This document shows positions 34,193 through 42,423 of a stretch of 44,890 bases of DNA, in pieces. The DNA is taken from NCBI GenBank assembly GCA_030064845.1, contig JASJEC010000021.1, positions 1 to 44,890 on the forward strand. The letters are read 5' to 3'. The notes beneath the pieces are model-generated. The model made no database searches and was not told the DNA's origin. It saw only the letters and a program-made list of their open reading frames with translations. Made by a program: the position numbers and the translations under genes. How positions within the stretch are numbered: position 1 is the first letter of the stretch; each line of letters opens with the position of its first letter. The stretch is from Kiloniellales bacterium (GTDB taxonomy: Bacteria; Pseudomonadota; Alphaproteobacteria; Kiloniellales; JAKSDN01).

Positions 34193-34768
34193 ATGGGCCT
34201 TGCCGTAAGCAGGACAACCCGGCCTATTTCAAGCTGGCCGCTTCTCGCGGCAGCGGCGCTGTTTCTGCTTCCCGCCTGCAGCTCCTCGATCGAGGAAAGC
34301 AGCACACCGGCGCCCTCCGCCGCGACGCATCGGACACTGGCCGGCCTGGGTCTACGGCCGCACCTGATCGAGACCCGGCGCCCACTCCAGTGCGTGCCCT
34401 ACGCCCGCCGCCTCGCCGGCATCCAGATCCGCGGCGACGCGGGCACTTGGTGGGATCAGGCGAAGGGGCGCTATGCGCGGAACCGGACCCCGAAGGTGGG
34501 CGCGATCCTGGTGATCAAGTCGCAGGGCCGCAGCCGCGGCCACCTGGCGGTGGTCACCAAGATCCTCAACCGGCGCGAAATCGTGGCCGACCACGCTAAC
34601 TGGCTGAACCGCGGCCGAATCCACAAGAACACACCAATCATCGACGTATCGGCCGCGGGCGACTGGTCGACGGTGCGTGTCTGGTACACGCCGGGCAAGG
34701 TCTACGGCGCGCGGCGCTACGCCGCCCATGGCTTCATCCACGCCGCGACCACGACCGCCGCCCGCTGA
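34193..34768 (+). CDS. CHAP-domain lipoprotein, cysteine peptidase/amidase
   Basis: A 191-aa exported protein. The signal ends in the lipobox-like LLPAC (Cys29). The CHAP (NlpC/P60-type) core follows: catalytic Cys67 in LQCVPYARRLAGI, GDAGTWWDQAKGRY, then His117 in GHLAVVTKIL and DHANW. CHAP enzymes cut amide bonds in peptidoglycan cross-bridges or glutathionylspermidine. Here the signal points to the periplasm or outer membrane and cell-wall work. glpK follows 92 bases downstream; the genes look functionally unrelated. Confidence 0.85.
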   Translation: MGLAVSRTTRPISSWPLLAAAALFLLPACSSSIEESSTPAPSAATHRTLAGLGLRPHLIETRRPLQCVPYARRLAGIQIRGDAGTWWDQAKGRYARNRTPKVGAILVIKSQGRSRGHLAVVTKILNRREIVADHANWLNRGRIHKNTPIIDVSAAGDWSTVRVWYTPGKVYGARRYAAHGFIHAATTTAAR

Positions 34769-34860
34769 GCCGCAGGTGCCGCCGGGACCGGGCGGCCGCT
34801 TGATCTTTTCCCGGGCGGCTTCCACCATGTTCCCAATCAAGGGAGGGAAGGAAAAAGACC

Positions 34861-36354
34861 ATGGCCGCCCCGCGCTTCGTTCTCGCCATCGACCAGGGCA
34901 CGACGAGCACCCGGGCGCTGCTGTTCGATCGAGCCGGCCGCCCGGCAGGTCAGGCTCAGGTCGAGCTGCCCCAGCACTTTCCTCAGTCGGGATGGGTCGA
35001 GCACGACCCTGAGGACATCTGGCGCGATACCGTGAAGACGGTGAAGGGGGCCCTGGCGGACGGCGGCGCGGCGGCGCACGACCTCGCTGCGCTGGGCATC
35101 ACCAACCAGCGCGAGACCACCATCATCTGGGACCGGGAGAGCGGCGAGCCGATCCACCGGGCCCTGGTCTGGCAGGACCGACGCACTGCAGAGCTCTGCG
35201 AGCGTCTTAAGTCGGAGGGCCATGAAGCCGAGGCGCAACGGCGAACCGGCTTGCTGCTCGATCCCTATTTCTCCGCGAGCAAGATCGCTTGGCTACTCGA
35301 TTCCGTGGCAGGGGCCCGCCAGCGCGCCGAGGCCGGCAAGCTGGCTTTCGGGACGGTCGACAGTTTCCTGCTCTGGCGATTGACCGGGGGCGCCGTGCAC
35401 GCCACCGATATCACCAATGCGGCGCGCACCCTGCTCTACGACATCCGGCGGCAGCGCTGGGATCCGGACATGCTTGCACTGTTCGACATCCCTGAAGCGA
35501 TCCTGCCCGAGGTGCGCGATAACGACGCCGAGTTCGGCAGCACGCCCGGCGATCTGTTCGGCCGCCCCCTGCCGATTAGCGGGATGGCCGGCGACCAGCA
35601 GGCGGCCACGGTCGGGCAGGCCTGCTTCCAGCCCGGCATGATGAAATCGACCTACGGCACCGGCTGCTTCGCCCTCATGAACACCGGCACGGAGGCCGTC
35701 ACCTCTCGCAACCGTCTCCTGACCACGGTCGCCTATCGGATCGGCGGCGACACGGCCTACGCTCTCGAGGGATCGATCTTCATCGCCGGCGCCGCGGTTC
35801 AATGGCTGCGGGACGGCCTGGGTCTGATCGACAGCGCGCCAGAGACCCAGGCCTTGGCGGAGCAGGCCGATCCGGCCCAGGAAGTGTTTCTCGTGCCTGC
35901 CTTCACCGGCTTGGGCGCCCCCTACTGGGACTCCCGTGCCCGGGGCGCGATGTTCGGCCTGACGCGGGCCACGGGTCCGGCGGAGATCGCCAGAGCGGTG
36001 CTCGAGGCCGTCTGTTTCCAGACCCGGGACCTCCTGGAAGCGATGGCGGGAGACGGCGCCGCGCCACCGACGACGCTCCGGGTCGATGGCGGCATGGTGG
36101 AGAACGACTGGGTCCTTCAGCGCCTGGCCGACATTCTCGGCTGTGCGGTTGAGCGTCCGGTGGTGAGCGAGACCACCGCGCTTGGAGCGGCCTATCTCGC
36201 CGGCTTGAGCAGCGGCTTCTTTTCCGGTCTCAACGACCTCGCGGAGAAGTGGCAAGCAACGGACCGCTTCGAACCGGGCATGGCCGAGGCGGAACGGAAC
36301 CGCCGCTACGAGGGCTGGCGCGACGCGGTGCGCCGGGTTCGAACCTCCTCCTAA
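34861..36354 (+). CDS. glpK: Glycerol kinase
   Basis: A 497-aa FGGY-family kinase, the standard length, phosphorylating glycerol to glycerol 3-phosphate. Visible: the phosphate loop [58 protein letters not shown], the substrate Asp in [13 protein letters not shown], and the C-terminal signature [19 protein letters not shown]. The start ATG has a strong ribosome binding site (GGGAGGGAAGG). No glpD, glpF or regulator lies next to it. A candidate origin region begins about 50 bases after the stop. Confidence 0.96.
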   Translation: MAAPRFVLAIDQGTTSTRALLFDRAGRPAGQAQVELPQHFPQSGWVEHDPEDIWRDTVKTVKGALADGGAAAHDLAALGITNQRETTIIWDRESGEPIHRALVWQDRRTAELCERLKSEGHEAEAQRRTGLLLDPYFSASKIAWLLDSVAGARQRAEAGKLAFGTVDSFLLWRLTGGAVHATDITNAARTLLYDIRRQRWDPDMLALFDIPEAILPEVRDNDAEFGSTPGDLFGRPLPISGMAGDQQAATVGQACFQPGMMKSTYGTGCFALMNTGTEAVTSRNRLLTTVAYRIGGDTAYALEGSIFIAGAAVQWLRDGLGLIDSAPETQALAEQADPAQEVFLVPAFTGLGAPYWDSRARGAMFGLTRATGPAEIARAVLEAVCFQTRDLLEAMAGDGAAPPTTLRVDGGMVENDWVLQRLADILGCAVERPVVSETTALGAAYLAGLSSGFFSGLNDLAEKWQATDRFEPGMAEAERNRRYEGWRDAVRRVRTSS

Positions 36355-36410
36355 GCCGCCACGCTCGAGATCATCCGACAGGACGAGAACGGGTCCTGGC
36401 GTCCGCCGAG

Positions 36411-36742
36411 TTGTCCACAGGCAGGGTTATCCACAGGGTGTGTGGCGGACCGCACGAAGGGGCGCCGGCCAGGCCTCCCCGCGGACCTTCTAAGGGCGGC
36501 AGGCCACAGACCGGACGCGGCGGTTCCGAACGATACCGTGCGCCGACATGGGCAACGGCGGCGCCCTTAAACCCACGGAAACGCTGGCATCAAGGGGAAG
36601 GGAAACAAAGCCTCAAGCAAACTCAAATATTCTTGTTGTATAGAACATCTAAATATTTTAGGTTAGAGATCCTTAAGGAAGAAAAATCAATAAAAAACCA
36701 GAGAAATACCTGTGGATAAGGCTGTGGTGAGACTGTGGAAAA
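36411..36742. other. Candidate replication origin: DnaA-box cluster around an AT-rich core
   Basis: Matches to the DnaA box TTWTNCACA: TTATCCACA at 36427-36435 (perfect), TTGTCCACA at 36411-36419 (one mismatch), TGTGGATAA at 36711-36719 (perfect, reverse strand) and TGTGGAAAA at 36734-36742 (perfect TTTTCCACA, reverse). They flank a strongly AT-rich stretch (about 36615-36705) that could unwind. The two groups face each other. No dnaA, hemE, gidA or parAB lies beside it, and flanking genes mostly point towards it, which is not the usual arrangement around an origin. Function is inferred only. Confidence 0.45.
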
Positions 36743-36914
36743 GAAACCGGTATCGCCCTACGTGAGCCCCTATCTCCAGCGGCCTCTGCGCTCCTTATCG
36801 GATGCTATGGCAGCGCGGGCGGCGATGGATGCCCTGATCGCGCATGAGCGTGGAGAAGTGGCGGCCGCCAGTGGTGCCGAAACGGAAGGCGGGGGATTGG
36901 CGTCCGGCGCCTGA
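36735..36914 (+). CDS. Small hypothetical protein, 59 aa
   Basis: A GTG at 36735 opens a 59-codon frame, VEKKPVSPYVSPYLQRPLRS followed by LSDAMAARAAMDALIAHERG and a short tail ending in TGA at 36912. The SPYLQRPLRSL block is a conserved-looking segment of the kind seen in small alphaproteobacterial proteins, and codon use is GC-rich like its neighbours. The start overlaps a DnaA-box match. No ribosome binding site better than GGTGAG is seen. It is convergent with the IalB-like gene, 22 bases apart. Function unknown. Confidence 0.45.
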   Translation: MEKKPVSPYVSPYLQRPLRSLSDAMAARAAMDALIAHERGEVAAASGAETEGGGLASGA

Positions 36915-36936
36915 TGCTGGCCTCAGCAGCCTGGAA

Positions 36937-37392
36937 TCAGCGGTGGCGCCGCTTGAAGGTGTTGAAGGCCACATCGAACCCGGAGAGGTCGATCTGCTGG
37001 CTCAGTGACACGTTCCGCTTTCGCGTCACCAGTTCGATCTCCGCCCGACGCCCCCTGCGGAACAGATGGGCCAACTCCTCCGCCAGATGTCCCGAGAACA
37101 CGCAATAGCCTTTGCCGCACAGCTGCGTCATGAAGACATGCTTGCCGTCGATACGGACCTCTCCGTGGGTGTATCTCTGATCGCCCTTGATCAGGAAGTT
37201 GAGATCCCGTCCCATGTAGGAGAAGAGCACTTGGAAGTCCGCCGCGCCTTCGACGTTTTGCGGCGCGACCCGACATTGATTGTCCGCCAGGGGTCGGGTC
37301 GGCGGACAATGGACGTCCCACTGCCGCTCCGGCGCCGAGAAGGCGGACGCGGGCCAGATCAGAAGAAGCGCCAAGAGGGCAGAACGGGACAT
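36937..37392 (-). CDS. IalB-like exported protein
   Basis: A 151-aa periplasmic protein: signal MSRSALLALLLIWPASAFSA, then a mature part with paired cysteines (WDVHCPP, NQCRVAP) and the C-terminal pattern LCGKGYCVFSGHLAEELAHL followed by VSLSQQIDLSGFDVAFNTFK. This spacing of cysteines and the closing 'L-x-G-F-x-x-A' resemble the invasion-associated locus B (IalB) family, small secreted proteins of unknown biochemical function. The match is from pattern memory and is moderate. It is the last gene of a minus-strand series; the PAS_5 gene lies 76 bases upstream. Confidence 0.65.
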   Translation of the reverse strand: MSRSALLALLLIWPASAFSAPERQWDVHCPPTRPLADNQCRVAPQNVEGAADFQVLFSYMGRDLNFLIKGDQRYTHGEVRIDGKHVFMTQLCGKGYCVFSGHLAEELAHLFRRGRRAEIELVTRKRNVSLSQQIDLSGFDVAFNTFKRRHR

Positions 37393-37468
37393 AGGAGCTC
37401 CTTAGGCCAGGACCGCCCAGCCTGATGGCCGACCCCGGGCCAGACTCACTCTAGGCCTGTATCCTTAA

Positions 37469-38026
37469 TCAATCCTGGCCAGGTGGCGGAACCCGGAGAG
37501 CCGGCGCCGCGCCTGCGCCATCCGACCAGGCGCCGTTCGCCGCGCCGAGCAGATAGTCCACGCTGACCTGGTCCTCGCTGAGCGGAAGGAGCACGCTGCG
37601 GAACAGCAACCTGCGCCTATCGAACTGGGTCAGTTCCTCTTCCACCAGGACCGGGGCGCCCCGCTCGACCGCCTCGCGATAGTGGCAGACCGCCTTTTTA
37701 AGCAGTGTATGCGAGAGGTCTTGATGCCCGCTCAGGAAGACTCCGGAGTAGCGCGCCAAGGAGCGACCGAAGTAGTGGAAGTAGGGAAACTCGCGGAAAT
37801 TCTTGACGTCGAGAATGAAGCAATAGGGCCAGAGCTCGGGGATTTCCTCGGCCTTGACGTCCGAGAGGGTCGGAAAGTCGCGCTCGCCGCGAAGGCGCTC
37901 CCAATAGGAGAGCAAGCGCCAGGTCAAACGGCGCTGATCCTTCTCCCCCGTGATGCAGGATTCGAGCTTCTGTCCAAAACCGGGGGCATTTTCACCGCCG
38001 CCGGCCCGTTGTTCGTCGAGTACCAT
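37469..38026 (-). CDS. PAS_5-domain protein
   Basis: A 185-aa cytoplasmic protein with the alphaproteobacterial PAS_5 (PF07310-type) pattern: LLSYWERLRGERDFPTLSD, EIPELWPYCFILDV, FPYFHYFGRSLARYSG, then FRSVLLPLSEDQVSVDYLLG. The domain makes up almost the whole protein, with no output domain. Such stand-alone PAS proteins are common in Rhodospirillales and have no settled role. A small membrane protein gene ends 26 bases upstream; they may be co-transcribed. Confidence 0.75.
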   Translation of the reverse strand: MVLDEQRAGGGENAPGFGQKLESCITGEKDQRRLTWRLLSYWERLRGERDFPTLSDVKAEEIPELWPYCFILDVKNFREFPYFHYFGRSLARYSGVFLSGHQDLSHTLLKKAVCHYREAVERGAPVLVEEELTQFDRRRLLFRSVLLPLSEDQVSVDYLLGAANGAWSDGAGAAPALRVPPPGQD

Positions 38027-38052
38027 GTCTCAAGCCCTTCATCGGTCGCGGT

Positions 38053-38268
38053 TTAGGCTTCCAGCGACTCCTTGTTTGCCGGCATCGGATTGAAACGGCC
38101 CTGGATCTGGAAAAAGTCGCCGCCGCGCCCGTTCCGCGATGAGACGTATATCGAGCGAAGCTCGAGAACGAGTTGTATGGTAACCACCACGGCCAGCACG
38201 CAACCGACCGCCTCGATATCAATGAGTTCTGGAAAGCCCATCCGACCGGACCCCTTCTGTTCCGACAT
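38053..38268 (-). CDS. Small single-span membrane protein, 71 aa
   Basis: A 71-aa frame, MSEQKGSGRMGFPELIDIEA then a hydrophobic helix (VGCVLAVVVTIQLVLEL, about residues 21-37) and a polar C-terminal tail (FFQIQGRFNPMPANKES). One membrane span with the C-terminus probably cytoplasmic. It begins at the edge of an AT-rich, promoter-like stretch (38269-38461) that separates it from the Crp-type gene, and is followed by the PAS_5 gene. No family recognised. Confidence 0.5.
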   Translation of the reverse strand: MSEQKGSGRMGFPELIDIEAVGCVLAVVVTIQLVLELRSIYVSSRNGRGGDFFQIQGRFNPMPANKESLEA

Positions 38269-38461
38269 CCTCCTCGATACTGCTCACCGTCTGAGATTTT
38301 CTTGTGATTTTTTAACGACACTATGATGAAATTATTGAGTTTCGGTTAATTTCTTGGCTTATCATCAAATACGGATGAAATGAAAAACATTTATACTGTT
38401 GTATGGCAGGCAGTGCCCAATAATACCCCTGCGCGCGCCAGGCACCGGATCAGTCGTCACC

Positions 38462-39178
38462 TCAGTCGGAGTCCCCGGACACCAGCTTCTGCAGCGAGGC
38501 CAGGTCACGGATGATGATATAGCCATCGTCGTATCGGATCGCCCCGGTGCTCTGGAGCGATTTGATCCCCTTGTTGACGCTCTCCCGGGTGGCGCCGAGC
38601 ATCTGGCCCAGTTCTTCCTGGGAGAGTTTGAGGCGGATCCTCAAGACATCTTCGAAGGGTTCGCCGTAACGCTGGACCAAGGTGAGAAGGCGCTTGGCCA
38701 GACGCCTCGGTATATCAAGGAAGATCGTGTCCTCGATGATGTCGCTGGTCCAACGCAGCCGCTCGCAGAGGACCGCCATCAAGCGAATGCAGAGTTTCGG
38801 GTGGCGTTCGAGAAAGGGCAGAAACTCGGACCGACCGATCCGGAGCAATTCGCTCGATTGCATCGCCACCGCCCCGGCTGTCCTGTCCTTGCCGTCCAGC
38901 AGGGCGATCTCGCCGAAGACCTCTCCGGGATCGAGGATGTTGAGGAAAATCTCCTTACCCTCTTCCGAGATAGTGTTGATCCCGACCCGGCCGCTCAGGA
39001 TCGCATAGAACTCCTCGCCCGGATCGCCCTTCTGGAATATGACGTCACGGGGCGAAAAGCGCCGGGTCACGGCGAGCGAGAGCAATTCGTCCATCTGCTC
39101 GGCCTCGAGCCGGCTCAGCAGGGGGTTCTTCGACAGGAGCTCCAAATGGGCCGCCTTGATATGGTCCTGAATCACCAC
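38462..39178 (-). CDS. Crp/Fnr-family transcription regulator, Crp-like
   Basis: A 238-aa protein. Residues about 15-130 are a cyclic-nucleotide-binding domain with FGEIALLDGKDRTAGAVA, which keeps the Glu and Arg-Thr/Ser that hold the cAMP ribose and phosphate, and RLRWTSDIIED, which matches the Thr127-Ser128 region of E. coli Crp. There is no N-terminal FNR-type cysteine cluster. The C-terminal winged helix has the recognition helix TRESVNKGIKSL, whose Arg-Glu are the residues that read TGTGA in Crp. It lies 168 bases downstream of tfuA on the same strand, and TGTGA-N6-TCACA sites precede both precursor genes. A direct link is inferred. Confidence 0.9.
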   Translation of the reverse strand: MVIQDHIKAAHLELLSKNPLLSRLEAEQMDELLSLAVTRRFSPRDVIFQKGDPGEEFYAILSGRVGINTISEEGKEIFLNILDPGEVFGEIALLDGKDRTAGAVAMQSSELLRIGRSEFLPFLERHPKLCIRLMAVLCERLRWTSDIIEDTIFLDIPRRLAKRLLTLVQRYGEPFEDVLRIRLKLSQEELGQMLGATRESVNKGIKSLQSTGAIRYDDGYIIIRDLASLQKLVSGDSD

Positions 39179-39346
39179 GTGGTCACCGGGATCCTCGATG
39201 GAAGCAAATCCCGGAGAGGCGATCGGTCAAATGGGGCAGGATCGCCGGGGGTCCCGGGTCGCCCCAGTCTAGGCGACTCCGAGCGCCGCGACATTAATGA
39301 AAATTCCCCCAGTCACGCGGCGCCGGCGGAATTAGGAAGAATGTCC

Positions 39347-40084
39347 TCAGGCCGGCTGGAGCGCAAGCCGTGTCGCCCTTTCCCAAAGGGTGGTGTGCTC
39401 GAAATGATAGCCGGCGGACATGGGTCCGGGCGCACTTCTCTTGTGATCCCGCATGGTCTGGAGCATCAAGACCGCGTCCTCCCGCTTCTGGTCGACGCGG
39501 CCGCAGGGGAGCCAGGTCTCCAGCGCCTTCGCGTCCTCCGCCGCAACACCCTCGCTCTCGGCGAGGGCGAGCAGAGCCTGGAATGACCGGCGACGGTACG
39601 GCAGGCTCTTTGCCGTGCTTTCCAGGGCCTGACGGGCCGGCGCGCTGATCACGCCTTCAGAGTAGGCGTCGGAAAGGGTTCGCCTGATGTTCACCATGGC
39701 CTCCGACAAGGCCGGATAGCCCAGTTCCTTCGGGCCATGGATCACGGCGACCTCGTCATCGTCTTCCAGCACGAGGTCTCGGAAAGCCTCGAAGGTAGCA
39801 CCCACGCCGATCATGCCGAAGGCAGCGAGCTCGGCCGCGCGCAAGGCGCCCATGCTGGCGCTGCCGAAGACCCAGATGCCTTTCGACATGGCGTGGAGGA
39901 TCTCCTTGTGCCAGACCGAGGGCACGTTCTCGAAATAGCCGTCGATGATGCCGATCGCCTCGGGCGCCTCTTGCGCGGCGCGGAACACGTCCCCTTCGGA
40001 GACCGGCGGGCGATAGTCCGCGTCGAGGACCGATCGGGCGTCGTCGGCGGAAAGCGTCGGCCCGGTGAATACGATGATGGTCAT
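39347..40084 (-). CDS. tfuA: TfuA-like protein, partner of YcaO
   Basis: A 245-aa protein starting MTIIVFTGPTLSADDARSVL. I reject the longer frame to 40351, which is out-of-frame ycaO sequence. The TfuA domain shows AIGIIDGYFENVPSVWHKEI, GIWVFGSASMGALRAAELA and HGPKELGYPALSEAMVNIR. In known systems (methanogen McrA thioglycine, thioviridamide, thiovarsolin) TfuA works with YcaO to make backbone thioamides, apparently by helping supply sulfide. Its start overlaps the ycaO stop by 4 bp (ATGA), so the two are translationally coupled. The neighbouring repeat-core peptides point to a RiPP role. Confidence 0.88.
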   Translation of the reverse strand: MTIIVFTGPTLSADDARSVLDADYRPPVSEGDVFRAAQEAPEAIGIIDGYFENVPSVWHKEILHAMSKGIWVFGSASMGALRAAELAAFGMIGVGATFEAFRDLVLEDDDEVAVIHGPKELGYPALSEAMVNIRRTLSDAYSEGVISAPARQALESTAKSLPYRRRSFQALLALAESEGVAAEDAKALETWLPCGRVDQKREDAVLMLQTMRDHKRSAPGPMSAGYHFEHTTLWERATRLALQPA

Positions 40085-41358
40085 GCCGCCGTCTCCCGCA
40101 TCAAGCTCTTCGCCCTGGCCCCGGGCCGGTACTTGGCCGAGTCCAGTCCCTCGAGGCCGGGAATGACGACGCGCGCCACGGGAATGCCGAACTCCGGTTT
40201 GGTCAGGTCGACGACGGCGACCTGCTGGATCCCGGCCGCCTCGAGACGCCCAAGCTGCCATTCGAGGTCCTCGTGCAAGGTCAGGCCCTCGAAGGTCGGC
40301 GCCTCGTTGAAGCGTCTCGGGCGGCTCGGCGCGGCCATGCTGGCGCGCCATTGGTCATAGGTCTCCCGGTCCAGAAAGTGCTCGTACTCGCCACGCGGCA
40401 TGTCGTCGCGCGCGCCGGCGATGAAGGTCAGGCGGCTCTGAGCCGCTTCGGTCAAGGCACGGAGCAGCGCCACGTGGCGCGCCGGATGGCACCCCATGCC
40501 GGTCGCCGGGCGGACCGTGCTCGCCGGCGGCGGCTGCCGGTCGAGGATGCGGCAGAGATACGCCGGGATCCCGACGTCGGAGGTGATCTCCCAGACCGCC
40601 ACCATGACGCCGGCCGCCTCGAACTTTTCCAGCAGGTCCCGACACATGGGGTCGTCGATACTGTCGAGCTCGACGAAGCTGCGCTGCTGCGCTTCGCGCC
40701 CCTGCAGATGCCAGAGCGTAATCGCGTCGCGCTCGACCACCTCGCTGATCCCGTGACTTACCGCCTCGGCCAGGTGATTGCCCGAGGCCAGGCCGTTCGA
40801 GCTGGCGGCGAAGCACCCGTGCCCGCTCGGCAGGGGCAATGTGTAGTCGAGGTGCACAAGTTCGTAGGGCAGCAGCAGCGGGTCGCCGCTGAAGAGATCG
40901 CGCGCCTCGGTCCAGAGGATCCGTGTCTGGGGCGTGAAGCGGCTGTCCGAGAGGCGCGGCAGGCCGGCGACATCGACGACCCTGTTCTTGTAGCGAAGGT
41001 CCTCAAAGCTTCCTAGGCGCAGCGGCTGGTCGATGCGTTCAGCATGGAAGCTTTCGATCGACTCCATGATGCCGGAGACCTTCGCGGCTGCAAGGTTGAA
41101 GCCCTTGCCCTGGGACACGGAGACCGATCGCGAGTTGGGCCGGCAGACCATGACGACCGGGATCCCGATGCTGTCGAGACCGGTGACGTTGGCGACCCTC
41201 GTAATGCCCATGACCGGGAGGTAGCAGGAGACGCGCGCCAGGGTCTCCTCCGGCGGGATCAGCCTGTGCGTTGATTTCCTGAAGCCTTTCGTAAGGTCAC
41301 CAACACCCGACCAAAGGATGTCGAATGCCGCTCTCGGGTCTCGAATCGTCATGTCCAT
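40081..41358 (-). CDS. YcaO-domain protein (ATP-dependent backbone-modifying enzyme)
   Basis: A 425-aa YcaO protein, start MDMTIRDPRAAFDIL (ATG 41358; 41352 possible; the frame from 41391 is less likely). The ATP-binding glutamate motifs are present: AAAKVSGIMESIESFHAER and HGISEVVERDAITLW, plus SVSQGKGF and a C-terminus ending VARVVIPGLEGLDSAKY. YcaO enzymes phosphorylate a peptide backbone amide to make azolines or, with TfuA, thioamides. The proline-rich PxPxP tail of many azoline-forming YcaOs is absent. It follows precursor gene 41478-41651 by 119 bases and overlaps tfuA by 4 bp. A decayed second copy lies at 42074-42344. Confidence 0.92.
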   Translation of the reverse strand: MDMTIRDPRAAFDILWSGVGDLTKGFRKSTHRLIPPEETLARVSCYLPVMGITRVANVTGLDSIGIPVVMVCRPNSRSVSVSQGKGFNLAAAKVSGIMESIESFHAERIDQPLRLGSFEDLRYKNRVVDVAGLPRLSDSRFTPQTRILWTEARDLFSGDPLLLPYELVHLDYTLPLPSGHGCFAASSNGLASGNHLAEAVSHGISEVVERDAITLWHLQGREAQQRSFVELDSIDDPMCRDLLEKFEAAGVMVAVWEITSDVGIPAYLCRILDRQPPPASTVRPATGMGCHPARHVALLRALTEAAQSRLTFIAGARDDMPRGEYEHFLDRETYDQWRASMAAPSRPRRFNEAPTFEGLTLHEDLEWQLGRLEAAGIQQVAVVDLTKPEFGIPVARVVIPGLEGLDSAKYRPGARAKSLMRETAA

Positions 41359-41477
41359 ATCGCCACCGGGATAACGCCTGTCCCTCTTCACGGCGTAAAC
41401 GCACTACGGGCGCGGGAGAGCCAATGTGCCGAGATTCGCATGATCAGCTCGATCCCACCCGCGTCATAGCCGTGACG

Positions 41478-41651
41478 CTAGTTCACAGTGCCCGTGCCGG
41501 GCTCGATCAACGTCCGCGCCGAGTCCTGAAGCGCGCTTGGTCGCTCTTCGGTGAATTCGTCCTCTACCCTGGCCCAGCTTCCTGGACGGAGAAGATGCAA
41601 GGCCCCGTCCGCACCTTCGGTCAGGGCACCTCCGTCAAGTCGCGGATGCAT
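41478..41651 (-). CDS. Putative RiPP precursor peptide with a single core (57 aa)
   Basis: A 57-codon gene, too short for usual ORF cut-offs. ATG 41651 follows GAGAGGATAA. The N-terminal half, MHPRLDGGALTEGADGALHL then LRPGSWARVE, matches the leader of the repeat precursor at 42424-42840: MH, G-x-L-T-x-GADGAL-x-LL-x-PGS-x-x-R-[VI]-[ED]. The C-terminal part SARTLIEPGTGTVN matches one repeat unit there (SARIMVEPGD). It sits directly upstream of ycaO-tfuA in the same direction, with a Crp-type site in its promoter. So I read it as the substrate of the YcaO-TfuA pair. No database hit was possible; the gene call rests on the leader/core similarity and context. Confidence 0.75.
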   Translation of the reverse strand: MHPRLDGGALTEGADGALHLLRPGSWARVEDEFTEERPSALQDSARTLIEPGTGTVN

Positions 41652-41690
41652 TTATCCTCTCTTCCCTGAGTCCTAATCGTCCTAGTGGAT

Positions 41691-41736
41691 TTAAGAACAA
41701 TTTGCTTACTCGTCTGTGAACTGCTTCACAGCGCCC
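41691..41736 (-). promoter_or_regulatory. Crp-type site and conserved promoter block of the single-core precursor
   Basis: TGTGA (41715-41719) and TCACA (41726-41730) are separated by 6 bases, a perfect Crp-type palindrome. The 46-base block 41691-41736 is identical at 38 positions to 42889-42934 upstream of the other precursor. A -10-like TTGTTCTTA region follows on the minus strand. The divergent small gene at 41811 may share the site. Confidence 0.7.
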
Positions 41737-41810
41737 CCGCCTGGGATGTTTTAGCGTCACTTACTTTTTAGTAACCGTTTACAGCCTCTGGGTTGGGGAG
41801 ACGTCTTGAA

Positions 41811-42035
41811 ATGAGTGGTAATGTGACTGAGATCAACATCCGCAACTGCGCCGAAGCACACGCTATCAGACTGTGCCTGGACGAGTTGGGCGCGCACGCG
41901 GAGGCCCAGGGCTTGACCCTAGCCGCAAACCTGATCGGTGCCGCTTCGAGAGCGATCTCGGATGAGATCTTTCAGAAGGACATGGCGGAAAGGGTCGCCA
42001 CGGCGTCTGAAGGCTTGGCGGCGAAAGCCAAGTAA
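41811..42035 (+). CDS. Small hypothetical protein, 74 aa, inside the YcaO/TfuA locus
   Basis: A 74-aa mostly helical, soluble protein starting MSGNVTEINIRNCAEAHAIR (ATG 41811; GGGGAG lies 10 bases upstream) and ending SEGLAAKAK. It has two cysteines near the N-terminus and no membrane segment. It is the only plus-strand gene in the locus, divergent from the single-core precursor, sharing its promoter region with the Crp-type site and a small palindrome TTACT-TTTT-AGTAA at 41761-41774. The family is not recognised. A role in the pathway (immunity, regulation, carrier) would be guesswork. Confidence 0.6.
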   Translation: MSGNVTEINIRNCAEAHAIRLCLDELGAHAEAQGLTLAANLIGAASRAISDEIFQKDMAERVATASEGLAAKAK

Positions 42036-42073
42036 CAGGCAACATCGTCACAATTCTTTGACCAGAGTGGTGC

Positions 42074-42344
42074 TCAGCCGAGGCGGACCAGCTGTTCGCT
42101 TTGCTCGGCATGGCAGCTCTCGCTCAACTCCGCGATGCCAGAAGCCTTGGCGCCCGCCAGGGCAAAACCCTTGCCATTTGAGACCGAGGGCCATAGCGGG
42201 CAGGACTCGTGGGACGCGTGCCAGGATTTCCTCTGGCGTATTCGACCTATCGGCCTGAAGCCTCTGGCCTGATCACCAGCGACTCTCTAAAGGCCTCGTC
42301 GCCGTCCCTTCGATAGCGGTCTGGGGGTCGCGCTTACCCAACAT
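42074..42344 (-). pseudogene. Decayed ycaO copy
   Basis: No intact frame, but pieces in different frames align in order with the N-terminal part of the intact YcaO (40081-41358): MLGKRDPQTAIEG (with MDMTIRDPRAAFD), GDEAFRES (with LTKGFRKS), NTPEEILARVPRVLPAM (with IPPEETLARVSCYLPVM), then SVSNGKGFALAGAKASGI and ELSESCHAEQSEQLVRLG (with SVSQGKGFNLAAAKVSGI and IESFHAER...LRLG), after which it stops at TGA 42074. At least two frameshifts, a deletion of about 25 codons and loss of the remaining C-terminal two thirds are needed. It lies just after the repeat precursor, as ycaO lies after the single-core one. Confidence 0.85.
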
Positions 42345-42423
42345 CGGCGAAGCAGAACGGCGGCCGCGCGACTCTCGACGCGCGGCAACGCCGCCTGACC
42401 TGTGGGCCTAGACCCAGGCCGCT

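Noticed and set aside
32251-34305. 684-codon minus-strand frame opposite the acyl-CoA dehydrogenase gene
   Set aside because: Composition is a mirror of the dehydrogenase codons; no motif.
36330-36345. GGTTCGAACC as a tRNA T-loop
   Set aside because: It is inside the end of glpK and no cloverleaf can be built around it.
41325-41669. Plus-strand frame over the single-core precursor
   Set aside because: It lies antisense to the precursor and ycaO start, has no ribosome binding site and shows no recognisable sequence.
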